From: Levilactobacillus brevis
GTDB taxonomy: Bacteria; Bacillota; Bacilli; Lactobacillales; Lactobacillaceae
Length of the DNA: 64,000 nt
Assembly: GCA_021383565.1 (NCBI GenBank)
Contig: CP079699.1
Location: forward strand, 744,001 to 808,000
Direction: 5' to 3'
The notes under the pieces are model-generated. The model searched no databases and was not told the origin of the DNA. It saw nothing but the letters and a program-made list of their open reading frames with translations. Below, piece after piece: positions 26,682 through 35,410 of this stretch. A program made the translations under genes and the position numbers. Each line of letters opens with the position of its first letter. Position 1 is the first letter of the stretch.

Positions 26682-27206
26682 TTACATCGGCCACGGTGAG
26701 GAGACCGTAACGTGGGCATTTAACCCGCGTTGCTCCACCCGGCGCTCCTTGCGTTGGGCCGTTCGTTTGGCATAGCCGGCACAGATGTAGCGCTGCTCGG
26801 CGGTGACGGGCACCATATCAGGCAATGGGTCGCTGGCCGTGGGGTCTTCGATCACGTAGGTAATGAAGCAGGTGTAGCCGACAAAGCGCTCGCCGGTCGT
26901 GAGGTTCTCGCCAATGATTTTGACGAAGACCTCCAGTGACCGCGTCCCCGTACCGGTCACGTAGGCTTCTAAGAACATGGAGTCGTCCAAGTGAAACGGC
27001 CGCAGAAAGCTGACGTGGTCGAAGGAAGCCGTCACCACGGTCTTGTGGGTCAAACGAACGGCCACCACGTAGGCACTGTCGTCGACCAGCGAGAGAATCT
27101 TACCACCAAAGACCGAGTCATGTTCGTTTAAGTCTGGCTGAAACACCCGGTGGCTGGTCACGATAAGCGTGGCATTGCAGGAAACGGGCGCTAGTTGATT
27201 TGTCAA
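26682..27206 (-). CDS. Acyl-CoA thioesterase (hotdog fold)
   Basis: 174 residues. DLNEHDSVFGGKILSLVDDSAYVVAVRLTHKTVVTASFDHVSFLRPFHLDD is the hotdog core of the YkhA/YciA-like thioesterases that cleave acyl-CoA in the cytosol. I choose TTG at 27206 because GAGGTGA lies 5 bp before it and family members begin in this way. Upstream ATGs (27224, 27239, 27305) lack ribosome sites. The basic C-terminal tail is longer than usual. Confidence 0.82.
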   Translation of the reverse strand: MTNQLAPVSCNATLIVTSHRVFQPDLNEHDSVFGGKILSLVDDSAYVVAVRLTHKTVVTASFDHVSFLRPFHLDDSMFLEAYVTGTGTRSLEVFVKIIGENLTTGERFVGYTCFITYVIEDPTASDPLPDMVPVTAEQRYICAGYAKRTAQRKERRVEQRGLNAHVTVSSPWPM

Positions 27207-27381
27207 AAAGGTCACCTCATTCATTTTTTCTGATCCCATTCTAACAGAGTCCCTGAAAAAACGGCGACATAAATAGTAAGTTACGGGTTTATTAATTTTT
27301 CGCAATATCTGAGTAAAATGCTGCGGTCAACGCGACGAGCTTTGCTATACTGTGGGTAAATTAGCAAGTAGGGGTGTTAGC

Positions 27382-28474
27382 ATGATCTATCATGGCGAAC
27401 CGTTGGACTTGATGCCAACGCTAGATTTGGCGGAAACGTATCCGTTACTCGAGTGTACACTGAGTTTGACGCACCCCATTGACGTGGCTCGGTTGAAGAC
27501 CGCGATTGCCACGACACAAACGGTGGTCCCACAGGTGTTGGGTCGCTACAATTTACGTTGGAATCGATTTTAAGTCGAGGCCAACGCTTTGGACCAGGTC
27601 ATCGAAGAGTTTACAGCCGCCCACGACCCAGGTCGCGCGGCGTTAGACGTCTTGGCCGGTTCCCAACTCAAGATTCAAGTTCTCCACCATCCCGACTACG
27701 ACGCCTTGCGCTTGTCGATGAGTCGGCTATTGACGGATGGTGAGGGGTTCAAACACTACCTGTACCTGCTCGCCGCGGCCTATGATGGCCAGGACTTGGC
27801 GAACTTTACCAATGAGCGGAGCGTGCGCAAAATCTTGGCCCACCTCCGCCATCCCCATCGGGCGTTGCCCACGTTGAATGGCAATTCCGATGAGACCTTC
27901 CCGCGTTTACAAGGGGATGTCCACCACCACCGCGGCGAGGCCACGATTCCGCGGGTCGTCAGTCGCCGCTTACGCCAGCGGACCCAAGCGGAAAACGTGA
28001 CCATGAACGCCGTGCTGTTGTCGGCCTACGCGTTGGCGCTGTTTGCCTTGACCGGTGAAAGTCGATTAATCATCCCGTATCAAGTGGATCTGCGGTTGCA
28101 CGGGCCGGTCGTAGCCACCAACGTGGTCCAGGTCGCCAATCTGACTAGCGAGATGCCGATTCCCATCACTGTCCAGGCCGGTGACCAACTGGCCGACGTG
28201 GTCCAGCGGACGCAAGCGACCATTAGTCAGTTGCGCGATGAACTGGCCTATTTGCCACCACTAGTCGAGCTCAACCGAATGAGTCGCGCGTTGCCACCGC
28301 AGTTGGTACGGCGCCTACCGGACGATGCCGCATTTCCAGCTGACCGTTAGCGTGTACCACGACGCGTGGACGCTGGCCTTTCGCATGTTGGGGTCAGAAC
28401 CCGACTACCAGCTGGGCATTAAGATTTTGAAAAACGTCGTCGCCCAGCTGACGCAGTGGGGCCGCGGCCGTTAA
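27382..28474 (+). pseudogene. Condensation-domain-like protein, broken
   Basis: One gene in pieces. Codons 1-63 (MIYHGEPLDLMPTLDLAETYPLLECTLSL) end at TAA (27571-27573). The same frame resumes VEANALDQVIEEFTAAHDPG to about 28310. A frameshift near 28310-28325 then gives HFQLTVSVYHDAWTLAFRMLGSEPDYQLGIKILKNVV and a stop at 28474. The xLLTDGEGF block stands where condensation and alcohol-acetyltransferase-like proteins have HHxxxDGxG, here without the His pair. Probably non-functional. Confidence 0.65.
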
Positions 28475-28551
28475 CGCCACGGCTTAGTGTTGGGTGATGC
28501 TGGTAACGCGTCACCTAACACCACGCAATGTTGTAAAGACAGACAAACAAA

Positions 28552-29984
28552 GGCTCTTTGTCAACGGCTGTTGATGAATAGCTTTATGAGAAATCAATTC
28601 ACTTACGAATTGGTTTCTTTTTTTCGACTTTGATTGTAAATTCAATTCGAATCCTTGTGTAAAAATGCGACCAGTTCCGATAACCATATGCGGTCCGTTT
28701 TATTTGCTTGATCTTGCGATTAACGCCCTCTACTGGGCCATTCGAGTGTTTACTTGCCATCATATTTTTGATAAGTGTTAAATGCTTGCGGTAAGTTTTA
28801 ATGGTTTCTTCAAGTTGAGGACTGACTGTTCCCGGATTGTTTAAAAACTTGATGAATCGGCCATAGTCTCGTTGACGTAAGGCATCTACAAGACCATGGG
28901 CAATAAAATAAGTGTGTTGGAAAACTGGATCAATTTCTAATCCCTTAGTAACGAATCGTTCCTGAGTGAACCAATCTTTTAAATGCGCAAACCATTGTGG
29001 TTTGCGTTTTTCTAAGTCATGGTATGACTTTAAAAACAATCGCCAGTTAGGCTTTAAAATGCGATATTCACTCGTATCCTTAGCGAAGCGATGCATTAAT
29101 TGGACCCGAGTTTGATTAAGTGCATTTAGGCCCATCTAAACTAAATGAAAGTTATCGGCGACAATTTTAGCATTGGGAAACAGTTCATGAATGACGGATT
29201 GATATTGAGCATTAAAGTCCATAACGACTTCTTTAACGCGGTTACGTTCTTGTTTTGAGTAGTTTCCAGTGAAATGTTTCTTAATACTTTTATTGAGGCG
29301 ATCTGGTAAGACAGAAACCAAGCGATGTGATTGACCATCAACTGCGATGAAACTCATTTGGACCCCAGTTGACCGAAATTCATCAAAACAAAGGACGGTT
29401 GGTAAGGTTGTTAAAGCAGTCTTAGTTTGGATTGCCAGTTTTTCAATAATTCGATTGACCGCCACAGGTGAAATATTCAATTCCTCTGCGATATCAGTGA
29501 TACTGCGGTCTTTATTTAAGCGAAGAATAATCATCCTATTTGTATCTTCGGAAATTTGACAGTGCGGTTTAACCAGTGTCGTTTGAGCGCTAAAAGTATG
29601 CATACAGGTTTTACAACGGTAACGCTGTTTAGCCAGTCTTAGGATGACTGGACGTTCCTTAACGGGAGGAATATGAACGTTGATTAGATTAGTACCAAAA
29701 CGGACTACTGGCGCTTGACCACAAAGTGGGCAAGTACCCAATGGATAGGTCAATTTAGCATAGATAAGCTGCTTTTCGGGATCTGAGTTATCAATATGAG
29801 TACACGTGATATTTGGGTCTTGGATTTGTAGGATATTTTCGATAGAATGTTCTTGGGACATAATTCTCACTTGCCTTTACTTTTACTTTGGTCGGTACTG
29901 GTGGTGCATTTGAGGATGTGTCCTTTTATTTTACAAAAAAATTGGCGTCGATGGAATGCCATCAACACCAAATATTGTAGAGCC
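28552..29984 (-). mobile_element. ISL3 family element, copy 2 (inactive)
   Basis: Terminal inverted repeats: GGCTCTTTGTCAACGGCTGT at the left, and GGCTCTACAATATTTGGTGT as the reverse complement of the right end. It is related to but clearly distinct from copy 1. Flanking octamers differ (CAAACAAA left, ATAAAAAT right). Confidence 0.85.
28599..29870 (-). pseudogene. ISL3 transposase with one in-frame TAG
   Basis: The N-terminal 244 codons (MRIMSQEHSIENILQIQDPNI, zinc finger CPLCGQ...CKTC, DEFRSTGVQMSFIAVD, VMDFNAQYQSVIHELFPNAKIVADNFHLV) end at TAG. The next codon continues in the same frame, MGLNALNQTRVQLMHRF, to the normal end KVEKKKPIRK. Copy 1 has HLVQM at this spot, so CAG to TAG is likely. 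Without readthrough the protein is truncated after most of its catalytic core. Confidence 0.85.
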
Positions 29985-29986
29985 AT

Positions 29987-30023
29987 AAAAATCACGCTAT
30001 CTCTCGGGAGGGCGTGATTTTTT
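29987..30023 (+). terminator. Strong terminator right of IS copy 2, probably that of gtrA
   Basis: ATCACGC (29991-29997) pairs with GCGTGAT (30012-30018), followed by TTTTTT. It begins within the ATAAAAAT word shared with the left edge of the inserted segment. Confidence 0.85.
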
Positions 30024-30045
30024 GTGCGCTTATTTTGATAACTAA

Positions 30046-30645
30046 AGGTTGAAAGGTCGCGAACGCGCTCTAGACCCCAGCTGGTAAGGGTTGTCACCAT
30101 TAAACTAGACATCAATACCACCTACGGCTACCAGAGATTCCGGCGCTGTGGGGACCGCCTGCGGCCTGAGAAGCGGTCCTCCGGCTCGGTTTGAAGCCTG
30201 ACAAGAATCGCAGTCTCCAAACACGTCCCGCGCTGTAAGCTAACTCAGAACGTCAGCTAACACCGCTGTCACGGCTACCTCCATCTCTGGCTGTCTCCGG
30301 TTACGATGGTTGAAAACCACTAAACGCGCGGGACATCGCTGGTGTGACCGTGTTTGGCCAGTTTAATTGGGTACACCTCAGGAAGCCGTGAGTGAGCTAA
30401 ATTTGGTCTCAGCCGTGGGATTTTCCAAGTGTCCTACTTGGAAAATGGCGTCTTTGAGACGCGGGCTGACGGCTCAAAGCGAGGAAAAAGACCGTTCTTT
30501 GGCTTTTCCCGTCCTGCCCACCGCGATCCAGACCAAATTTGGCGAACGGTAAGGCGGCCAGCACGCGACTAGCATATTATAATGGGTGGTATCCTTGTCA
30601 CACTAAGGATTTTAGCTGTTTTTTAACTTGCAACCTTTAGTTGAT
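30046..30645 (+). repeat. Dispersed repeat, copy B (candidate structured RNA)
   Basis: Full-length partner of copy A (8890-9470), here on the + strand. Its first about 100 bp also match copy C in reverse, including CCCCAGCTGGTAAG (C has the same word). Divergence from A is spread over the whole length. The + strand frame 30367-30552 shares residues with the A frame (VSELNLVSAVG) but differs mainly where base pairs co-vary. No protein motif, transposase or terminal repeat was seen. Confidence 0.85.
30399..30540 (+). ncRNA. Predicted multi-hairpin core of repeat copy B
   Basis: The closing helix AAATTTGGTCT (30399-30409) / AGACCAAATTT (30530-30540) encloses three hairpins. They are ATTTTCCAAG/CTTGGAAAAT (30420-30429/30437-30446), GCGTCT/AGACGC (30448-30453/30457-30462) and GGAAAAAG/CTTTTCCC (30483-30490/30503-30510, one A-C mismatch). 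Relative to copy A three base pairs changed on both sides and one changed on one side only. Confidence 0.5.
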
Positions 30646-30766
30646 AATTCAGGTGGGAAATGCTTTCGTGATTAATCCGATTTTTCGGTAGTTTTTAGCC
30701 AAATCCTGCAACAAAATCGCCGTAAATTACATTAGTAATAAGTAGGGCGGTTGGTTACAGCGAAGC
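30646..30766. other. Short gap between repeat B and the VanZ-like gene
   Basis: AT-rich, no gene or clear terminator seen. Confidence 0.4.
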
Positions 30767-31282
30767 TCAAGCCACGGCGCGCTGCTGGCGTTGTTGCCGA
30801 TGGTGACCGCGAAGACGATAAAAGACGGCTACGGCGGCACCACCGATGAGGATTCCCAGTGCGTTAGCCAGCACATCGTTGATATCACTGCTACGGTTAA
30901 TCAGCCAATGTTGCGAAAGGATGTACTGCATGGTTTCAATACTACTGCCGGCGAAGAGGCCGAACAGGCCAACCCCCAACAGGGGAAGTTTGGGCGCTAG
31001 CCATTTTAAAAGTAGACCCAATGGCAGAGTTAGTAGAATATTTTCTGCGAAGCCGAGATTAAAGAGGTCGAGTTGCGTGAGGTTCACGCGGCCAAAACCG
31101 GCAGGCATGACGTAGATGCTGATACCAGAAATTGAAATCGGTGTAAAGAGAATTGCGCCTAATCCGGTTAGATAGGCTAGAGTGAGCAGGGCGAACCACC
31201 GGTGTTTACGCATGGTGGTGACAATCAACAGGCCACTTAAGCAGGCCATAAGGAAGATAATTAATAGGGGTTCCCAGCGCAT
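30767..31282 (-). CDS. VanZ-like family membrane protein
   Basis: 171 residues with five hydrophobic segments. The order AYLTGLGAILFTPI ... VNLTQLDLFNLGFAENILLTLPLGLLLKWLAPK ... SSIETMQYILSQHWLINRSSDINDVLANALGILIGG is the VanZ pattern, with the conserved E-x-x-Q and D-I-N-D-V-x-x-N elements. VanZ itself confers low-level teicoplanin resistance; most homologs have no known role. GGAGGTGATTCG precedes the ATG. It stands alone. Confidence 0.88.
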   Translation of the reverse strand: MRWEPLLIIFLMACLSGLLIVTTMRKHRWFALLTLAYLTGLGAILFTPISISGISIYVMPAGFGRVNLTQLDLFNLGFAENILLTLPLGLLLKWLAPKLPLLGVGLFGLFAGSSIETMQYILSQHWLINRSSDINDVLANALGILIGGAAVAVFYRLRGHHRQQRQQRAVA

Positions 31283-31657
31283 CGAATCACCTCCGTGAGA
31301 TGCGAAGTACTTAAACGGTCGTTCAACATGCTTCTAGACTAACGCATAATTGGGCAACTAGGGAGATTCTGGCCTGGGTTTTAAGGTTTCTTTGGGGCTT
31401 TAGCAAATTCATAAGGTCTTCGCCCAAGAAAGGTCACATTTTCAACGCGTTGCCGAGATTAAAGGGCGACAAGCTATCACTGACGTGTTTGACCAGTCTA
31501 CCAGGAGGGAAAGCATAGCGATTTCGCGACAAAGCCTGTCGTTGAGCATTTTAGAAACATCGTATCGCCGTATAAATAAATTTGTAAGACGGCCGCTTTG
31601 GTGAACGTGATTGAATCTGCTAAAGTTAAAGACAGAGATTAAACGAGGGGGAATTCG
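31283..31657. other. Intergenic region, no gene supported
   Basis: 375 bp between divergent genes. The - strand frame 31442-31663 has no ribosome site or family resemblance. A dyad CGATTTCGCGACAAAGCCTGTCG lies near 31518. Promoters for both neighbours must lie here. Confidence 0.45.
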
Positions 31658-32572
31658 ATGCAACGATGGTTAACGTGGCCGGTATTCTATGAACTAACGG
31701 AGATTTACACGGCGCCCTTAAATATCATGTGGTTCGTGTTGGGCGTTGCAATCGCCCAGTTTCATTTGGGCGTGGTGAATTGGGGCAATGTTGGATTGTG
31801 TCTCGTCACGGTCTTTATCTTCGATCTGGCCGTCAATGTCTCAGACAACTATTATGATTACCGTCATGCGCATGATCGGATAGATTACGCGCAGAAGACC
31901 AATCCAGTGGGACGTCTACAGTTGCCGGTGGCCGGTGTTGGCTACCTCGCCATTAGTCTGTACACCGTAGCGCTTTTGCCGGGAATCTGGTTGGTCTGGC
32001 GAACCGGCTGGTTGGTTCTTCTACTGGGCGCATTGGGGTACGCCATTGGCATCTTCTACACGGCGGGTCCTCGGCCGATTAATGCCACGCCATTCTGTGA
32101 AACGGTGGTGGCACTGTCGATTGCCTTTCTGATTCAGTTGACCTGCGTGGTGGTCTCAACGTACGGTCAACGCCCATTGACTTGGCAGACGGTGGGGATT
32201 ACCTTCTTGTTGTGTTTGCCGCTCACGCTGATCTTCTTTACGCTCCAGTTGGCTAATAACACGGCGGACCGGGAAGAAGATATTCGCAACCGACGCTATA
32301 CGTTGGCTTATTACTTGGGCCAGGCCGGCGCCGTTAAATTAATTCAAGCCTTACTGATTATTGGCAGTCTATGGCCCCTGGTCAATGTGGTCTTACGGAT
32401 TGCGCCCTGGAGCACCGGTTACGTGGCCCTCCTGTTGCCAGCAATGTGGTGGGGTATGCGGCCCTTCTTTAAGGTGCAGGACAAGCAGAAAACTTTTATG
32501 ACCACGGTCAAGAGTGCGTCGCTCTTCTTCATCGCATACCCGGTGCTTTTTGTAGCGGGTGCTTGGTTTTAG
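31658..32572 (+). CDS. UbiA family prenyltransferase (MenA-like)
   Basis: 304 residues, about eight membrane helices. The first Asp-rich motif appears as NVSDNYYDYRHAHD and the second as NNTADREEDIRNRRYTLAYYLG, both needed for Mg-diphosphate binding. The closest overall look is 1,4-dihydroxy-2-naphthoate polyprenyltransferase, the membrane step of menaquinone synthesis. No other men gene is near, so UbiA family is the safe call. GAGGGGGAATTCG precedes the ATG. Confidence 0.82.
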   Translation: MQRWLTWPVFYELTEIYTAPLNIMWFVLGVAIAQFHLGVVNWGNVGLCLVTVFIFDLAVNVSDNYYDYRHAHDRIDYAQKTNPVGRLQLPVAGVGYLAISLYTVALLPGIWLVWRTGWLVLLLGALGYAIGIFYTAGPRPINATPFCETVVALSIAFLIQLTCVVVSTYGQRPLTWQTVGITFLLCLPLTLIFFTLQLANNTADREEDIRNRRYTLAYYLGQAGAVKLIQALLIIGSLWPLVNVVLRIAPWSTGYVALLLPAMWWGMRPFFKVQDKQKTFMTTVKSASLFFIAYPVLFVAGAWF

Positions 32573-32587
32573 ACCGGTGAAGTGGCC

Positions 32588-32696
32588 AGACAGCGTCGGA
32601 ATCTCTGGCAGCCGCTGGTGTGATTTTGATAACTCATTTAATGGCGATAAGTCTTACCAGCTGGGGCTGGAGCGTGTTTGCAAGCTCTCAACTTTT
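32588..32696 (-). repeat. Dispersed repeat, copy C (5' fragment)
   Basis: About 110 bp, reversed relative to copy B. It shares GGAATCTCTGGCAGCCGC and TTTAATGGCGATAAG with copy A, and CTTACCAGCTGGGG with copy B. The homology stops where the first GC-rich hairpin would begin. It lies between the UbiA gene and the WxL-cluster terminator. Confidence 0.75.
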
Positions 32697-32710
32697 CGTT
32701 TAAAAATAGT

Positions 32711-32760
32711 CAAAAAAAACGATCGTGCAAGCTGAGGTCAACTTACGCGATCGTTTTAAA
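32711..32760 (-). terminator. Terminator of the WxL cluster
   Basis: AACGATCG (32718-32725) pairs with CGATCGTT (32748-32755). On the - strand the stem is followed by eight T residues. Confidence 0.88.
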
Positions 32761-32771
32761 TCCTATGTTGA

Positions 32772-34235
32772 TTAACTAGGTGCTACTGACAGTGTCCAAG
32801 TGACGGTGCTCTGGTAGTCGCCAGCCGTTATCTCGGGGTCGGCAGCAAACGTCAATTGGCTATCGGTAACGTCGAAGTCCTGACCATCGTAGTCGCTGGA
32901 CGTGTAGATCTTGGTTGCGGTGTTGGTAGCTGGAATGTTCTGATCCAGCCGTGATGTTGGGTCAGAGAGGTCAAGAATCACGGCGCTAAGCTGGCCATTG
33001 TCGCCATCACTGAGCGTGAAGGGCGCTAAGCTAGCGGTCAAGGTCCAGTCGCCACCGGTTTCTCGACTATCCATAACAGACAATTCACCGTTGTTATTGC
33101 CGTCGTAGTTACTGCCGCTGGTGACTTCATCCAAGTTCTCCAGCGTGGTATCGCTACGAATGACCGAGGCGACATCGGTGCTACCGAAGTTGAAGTTAGG
33201 AACCGCCGTCAGGGCTAACAGACCACTCTTGTTGACGGTCAGGAGTGCCGCGTTGGTATTGACCGATTTGGTACTCCCGTTAACCGTGTAGTTCAACGTG
33301 GCGTAGTACGACGTGCCGTTGTCACCACCGACAGTGGTTTTGCTGACGGTGTAACTGGTCGAAGTCGAATTCAGCGCGGTGGTTGTGCCATCGTCGACCT
33401 TGTACCAGTTCGCAACGGTCATCCCCTCGGGCAGATTCTTCAGGGTGAACGTGGCGTCACTACCTTCGTTGACGGTAACGTTTTGCAAGGCGCCGACGAC
33501 AATCTTAGTGGAATCGCTGTGACCATTACTCGTCCCGGTGATGGTGACGGTGCCATGATCATCAGCCGTTCCGTCGAGATTACTGGAGGCGCTGGTTGCG
33601 GTGACATCCCCGTAGGCGTCCACCGAGGCTAACCCGGGATTACTGCTGGTCCACGTGATGGGGTCAGTCGCGGTATCTGGGGTTAACGTTGCATGAACGG
33701 TAGTTTCCTCACCATTATACAGGGCGTTACTGTCGGCAGAGACCTGAATATCCGTAGTCGGAACCCGGTCAGGCGTCACGGTAACCGTGGCGATTCGCGA
33801 CCATTCGTTGTAGAAGAGGCCAATCCCGGTGAAGTCATATTCACATTGAAACATGAGCGGCGTGGCCTTGGTTACTTCCGGGGCGGTAAAGGTATACGTT
33901 GTGCTATTGGTGCCGACCGTCTGGTAGGTACTGCCACCATCGGTAGACTCCCACCAGACGTACTTCCGACTACCGAGGGGGTTGGTAGCCGCTTCCAGAA
34001 TGTTCCGCGTCCCTTTGGCAGACAGCGTCACACTGTGGCCGGCAACGACATTTGAATCAATAGGTTGTTGCGTAAAACCACCCGCAAGGTTAATGCCTAA
34101 GATCGACGTCGGAGGCGATGTTGGTGTTTGCGGGGCCGTACTGGCCGCTTGTGCCGTCGGGCTGACAGCTAGCCAGCCTACTAGCACGGCGACCCCAACG
34201 AGTAATCCCCGTAAGATTCGTTCCCAATTTCGCAT
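32772..34235 (-). CDS. WxL-domain surface protein with Ig-like repeats
   Basis: 487 residues. There is a signal peptide (hydrophobic 10-29, AQA-A cleavage near 30), then an Ig-like region, a BIG2-like domain (DIQVSADSNALYNGEETTVHATLTP...ITWTSSNPGLASVD) and a second Ig-like segment. The C-terminal WxL domain has DWTLTASL and the terminal VTWTLSVAPS. WxL domains bind peptidoglycan non-covalently and display the protein on the wall. It is third in a three-gene unit, 15 bp from the DUF916 gene, and ends at the terminator. Confidence 0.9.
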   Translation of the reverse strand: MRNWERILRGLLVGVAVLVGWLAVSPTAQAASTAPQTPTSPPTSILGINLAGGFTQQPIDSNVVAGHSVTLSAKGTRNILEAATNPLGSRKYVWWESTDGGSTYQTVGTNSTTYTFTAPEVTKATPLMFQCEYDFTGIGLFYNEWSRIATVTVTPDRVPTTDIQVSADSNALYNGEETTVHATLTPDTATDPITWTSSNPGLASVDAYGDVTATSASSNLDGTADDHGTVTITGTSNGHSDSTKIVVGALQNVTVNEGSDATFTLKNLPEGMTVANWYKVDDGTTTALNSTSTSYTVSKTTVGGDNGTSYYATLNYTVNGSTKSVNTNAALLTVNKSGLLALTAVPNFNFGSTDVASVIRSDTTLENLDEVTSGSNYDGNNNGELSVMDSRETGGDWTLTASLAPFTLSDGDNGQLSAVILDLSDPTSRLDQNIPATNTATKIYTSSDYDGQDFDVTDSQLTFAADPEITAGDYQSTVTWTLSVAPS

Positions 34236-34250
34236 AATGAATTCCCCCTG

Positions 34251-35369
34251 TTACGACTTCGAATGAGATTGTGCCTCGTCTGTCGGCTTAGTCAGCGTTA
34301 CGGTATCGTTCAACTCCGATTCCGGCGTGTCCTCGTCGCGTGAACGGCGCTTGCCTAACCAGTAAGCCAAGCCGATCAACAACAAGACCAGCAGGAGTGC
34401 TAAGAGTAACCAGATCCACCAGTTATTCGGCGTCTTATCCGAGTGAATTAACGCATTGTGAGTTTCGGAAGCCTTGGACGTCAATGTAAATGGACGACTA
34501 AAGTTCCAGACTCGTTTGTCACTGGTGATGTGTAACTTCAACGTATATTGACCAGCGGCAATTCGGGACTTTCCCAGGCCAACGGGGAGATTGAACCAAC
34601 TATTTGGCGCCATTGACCCGTTCTTCCACGACTGTGTTAAGACTTGCTTACCTGTGTGGGTACGCAGGATACGTGCCTGAATCTGCATGTTGCCGAAGAG
34701 GGCTGGTGTGAGATTACGCAACTTAGCCAAGACTTTGGGTTGGCCATTTTGCGTTTTAACCGCAACATCGGCTAGCTTGAGATTGATCGGCAGTATCTGG
34801 TTGGGTTGACACCACAAGGACACCGCGGTGACCTCCGCGTAACGATTCTGCAGGGTAAAGTTACTGTTAGAGGATGACGGACTGGCGTTAGGGTCAGTGA
34901 CGAAGAGTCCACCGAGCACTTGCCCCGTGAAGCCACCCGCGGGAATCCGCGTCGTAAACGTGACCGTTTTACCTTGATGAGCCGCCAGATGCAACGTTAC
35001 AGGGCCCGACGTCATGTCAGTAAACGTGGTCTGAGCGGACGGATCCGTGCGATTCGAAGGAACATAAACGGCGTGTCCGGTATCCGCAGTTGTCGCGTTC
35101 ACCGGAATGACTTTGAGCGTCCGTGCCGACTTGGTTGGGTTTTCGACGGCCAGTTTGAGAACCTGTGTACCACCGGGTTGGACCTTTAGATCAAAGTAAT
35201 CGGCTTTAGCCGATACCTGATTCTTGGGGAGCAACGGAATGGACGCAAAGTTCGTGCTTCCAGGCTGATCGGACTGAGCGGCCTTCGCCGTAATCGGCGA
35301 ACCACCTCCCAGTAAACTGACGAGAGCCAGAAACGCAACGAGCCACCACTTAAACCTGTTCAAATTCAT
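34251..35369 (-). CDS. DUF916/DUF3324 cell-surface protein (WxL-interacting protein)
   Basis: 372 residues: signal peptide (about 7-28), DUF916 domain (ADYFDLKVQPGGTQVLKLAVENPTKSARTLKVIPVNATTADTG), DUF3324 domain (NRYAEVTAVSLWCQPNQILPINLKLADVAVKTQNGQPKVLAKLRN), one transmembrane helix (about 322-342) and a charged cytoplasmic tail. These proteins pair with WxL proteins and peptidoglycan. The ATG at 35369 has AAAGGTGG 8 bp upstream. It is the middle gene of the cluster. Confidence 0.92.
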   Translation of the reverse strand: MNLNRFKWWLVAFLALVSLLGGGSPITAKAAQSDQPGSTNFASIPLLPKNQVSAKADYFDLKVQPGGTQVLKLAVENPTKSARTLKVIPVNATTADTGHAVYVPSNRTDPSAQTTFTDMTSGPVTLHLAAHQGKTVTFTTRIPAGGFTGQVLGGLFVTDPNASPSSSNSNFTLQNRYAEVTAVSLWCQPNQILPINLKLADVAVKTQNGQPKVLAKLRNLTPALFGNMQIQARILRTHTGKQVLTQSWKNGSMAPNSWFNLPVGLGKSRIAAGQYTLKLHITSDKRVWNFSRPFTLTSKASETHNALIHSDKTPNNWWIWLLLALLLVLLLIGLAYWLGKRRSRDEDTPESELNDTVTLTKPTDEAQSHSKS

Positions 35370-35410
35370 TGTCAGCACCACCTTTAGTCAATCATCTAGT
35401 CATCAAAAAG

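Larger units (their letters stand above)
23141..29984. mobile_element. Putative composite transposon bounded by two ISL3-type elements
   Basis: The 8-bp word ATAAAAAT stands immediately outside both ends (23133-23140 and 29985-29992), whereas neither IS has a matching duplication of its own. The intact ISL3 element at 57766 shows this family makes 8-bp duplications. Removing the segment would put a terminator 40 bp after gtrA. It would carry a truncated gene, a tautomerase/LysR pair, a small Cys-rich frame, a thioesterase and a condensation-like pseudogene. The two IS copies are related but clearly different, so joint mobilisation is an inference. Confidence 0.45.

Noticed and set aside
31442-31663. 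Minus-strand 73-residue frame between the VanZ-like and UbiA genes
   Set aside because: It overlaps the UbiA start and promoter, and no ribosome site or recognisable domain is present.
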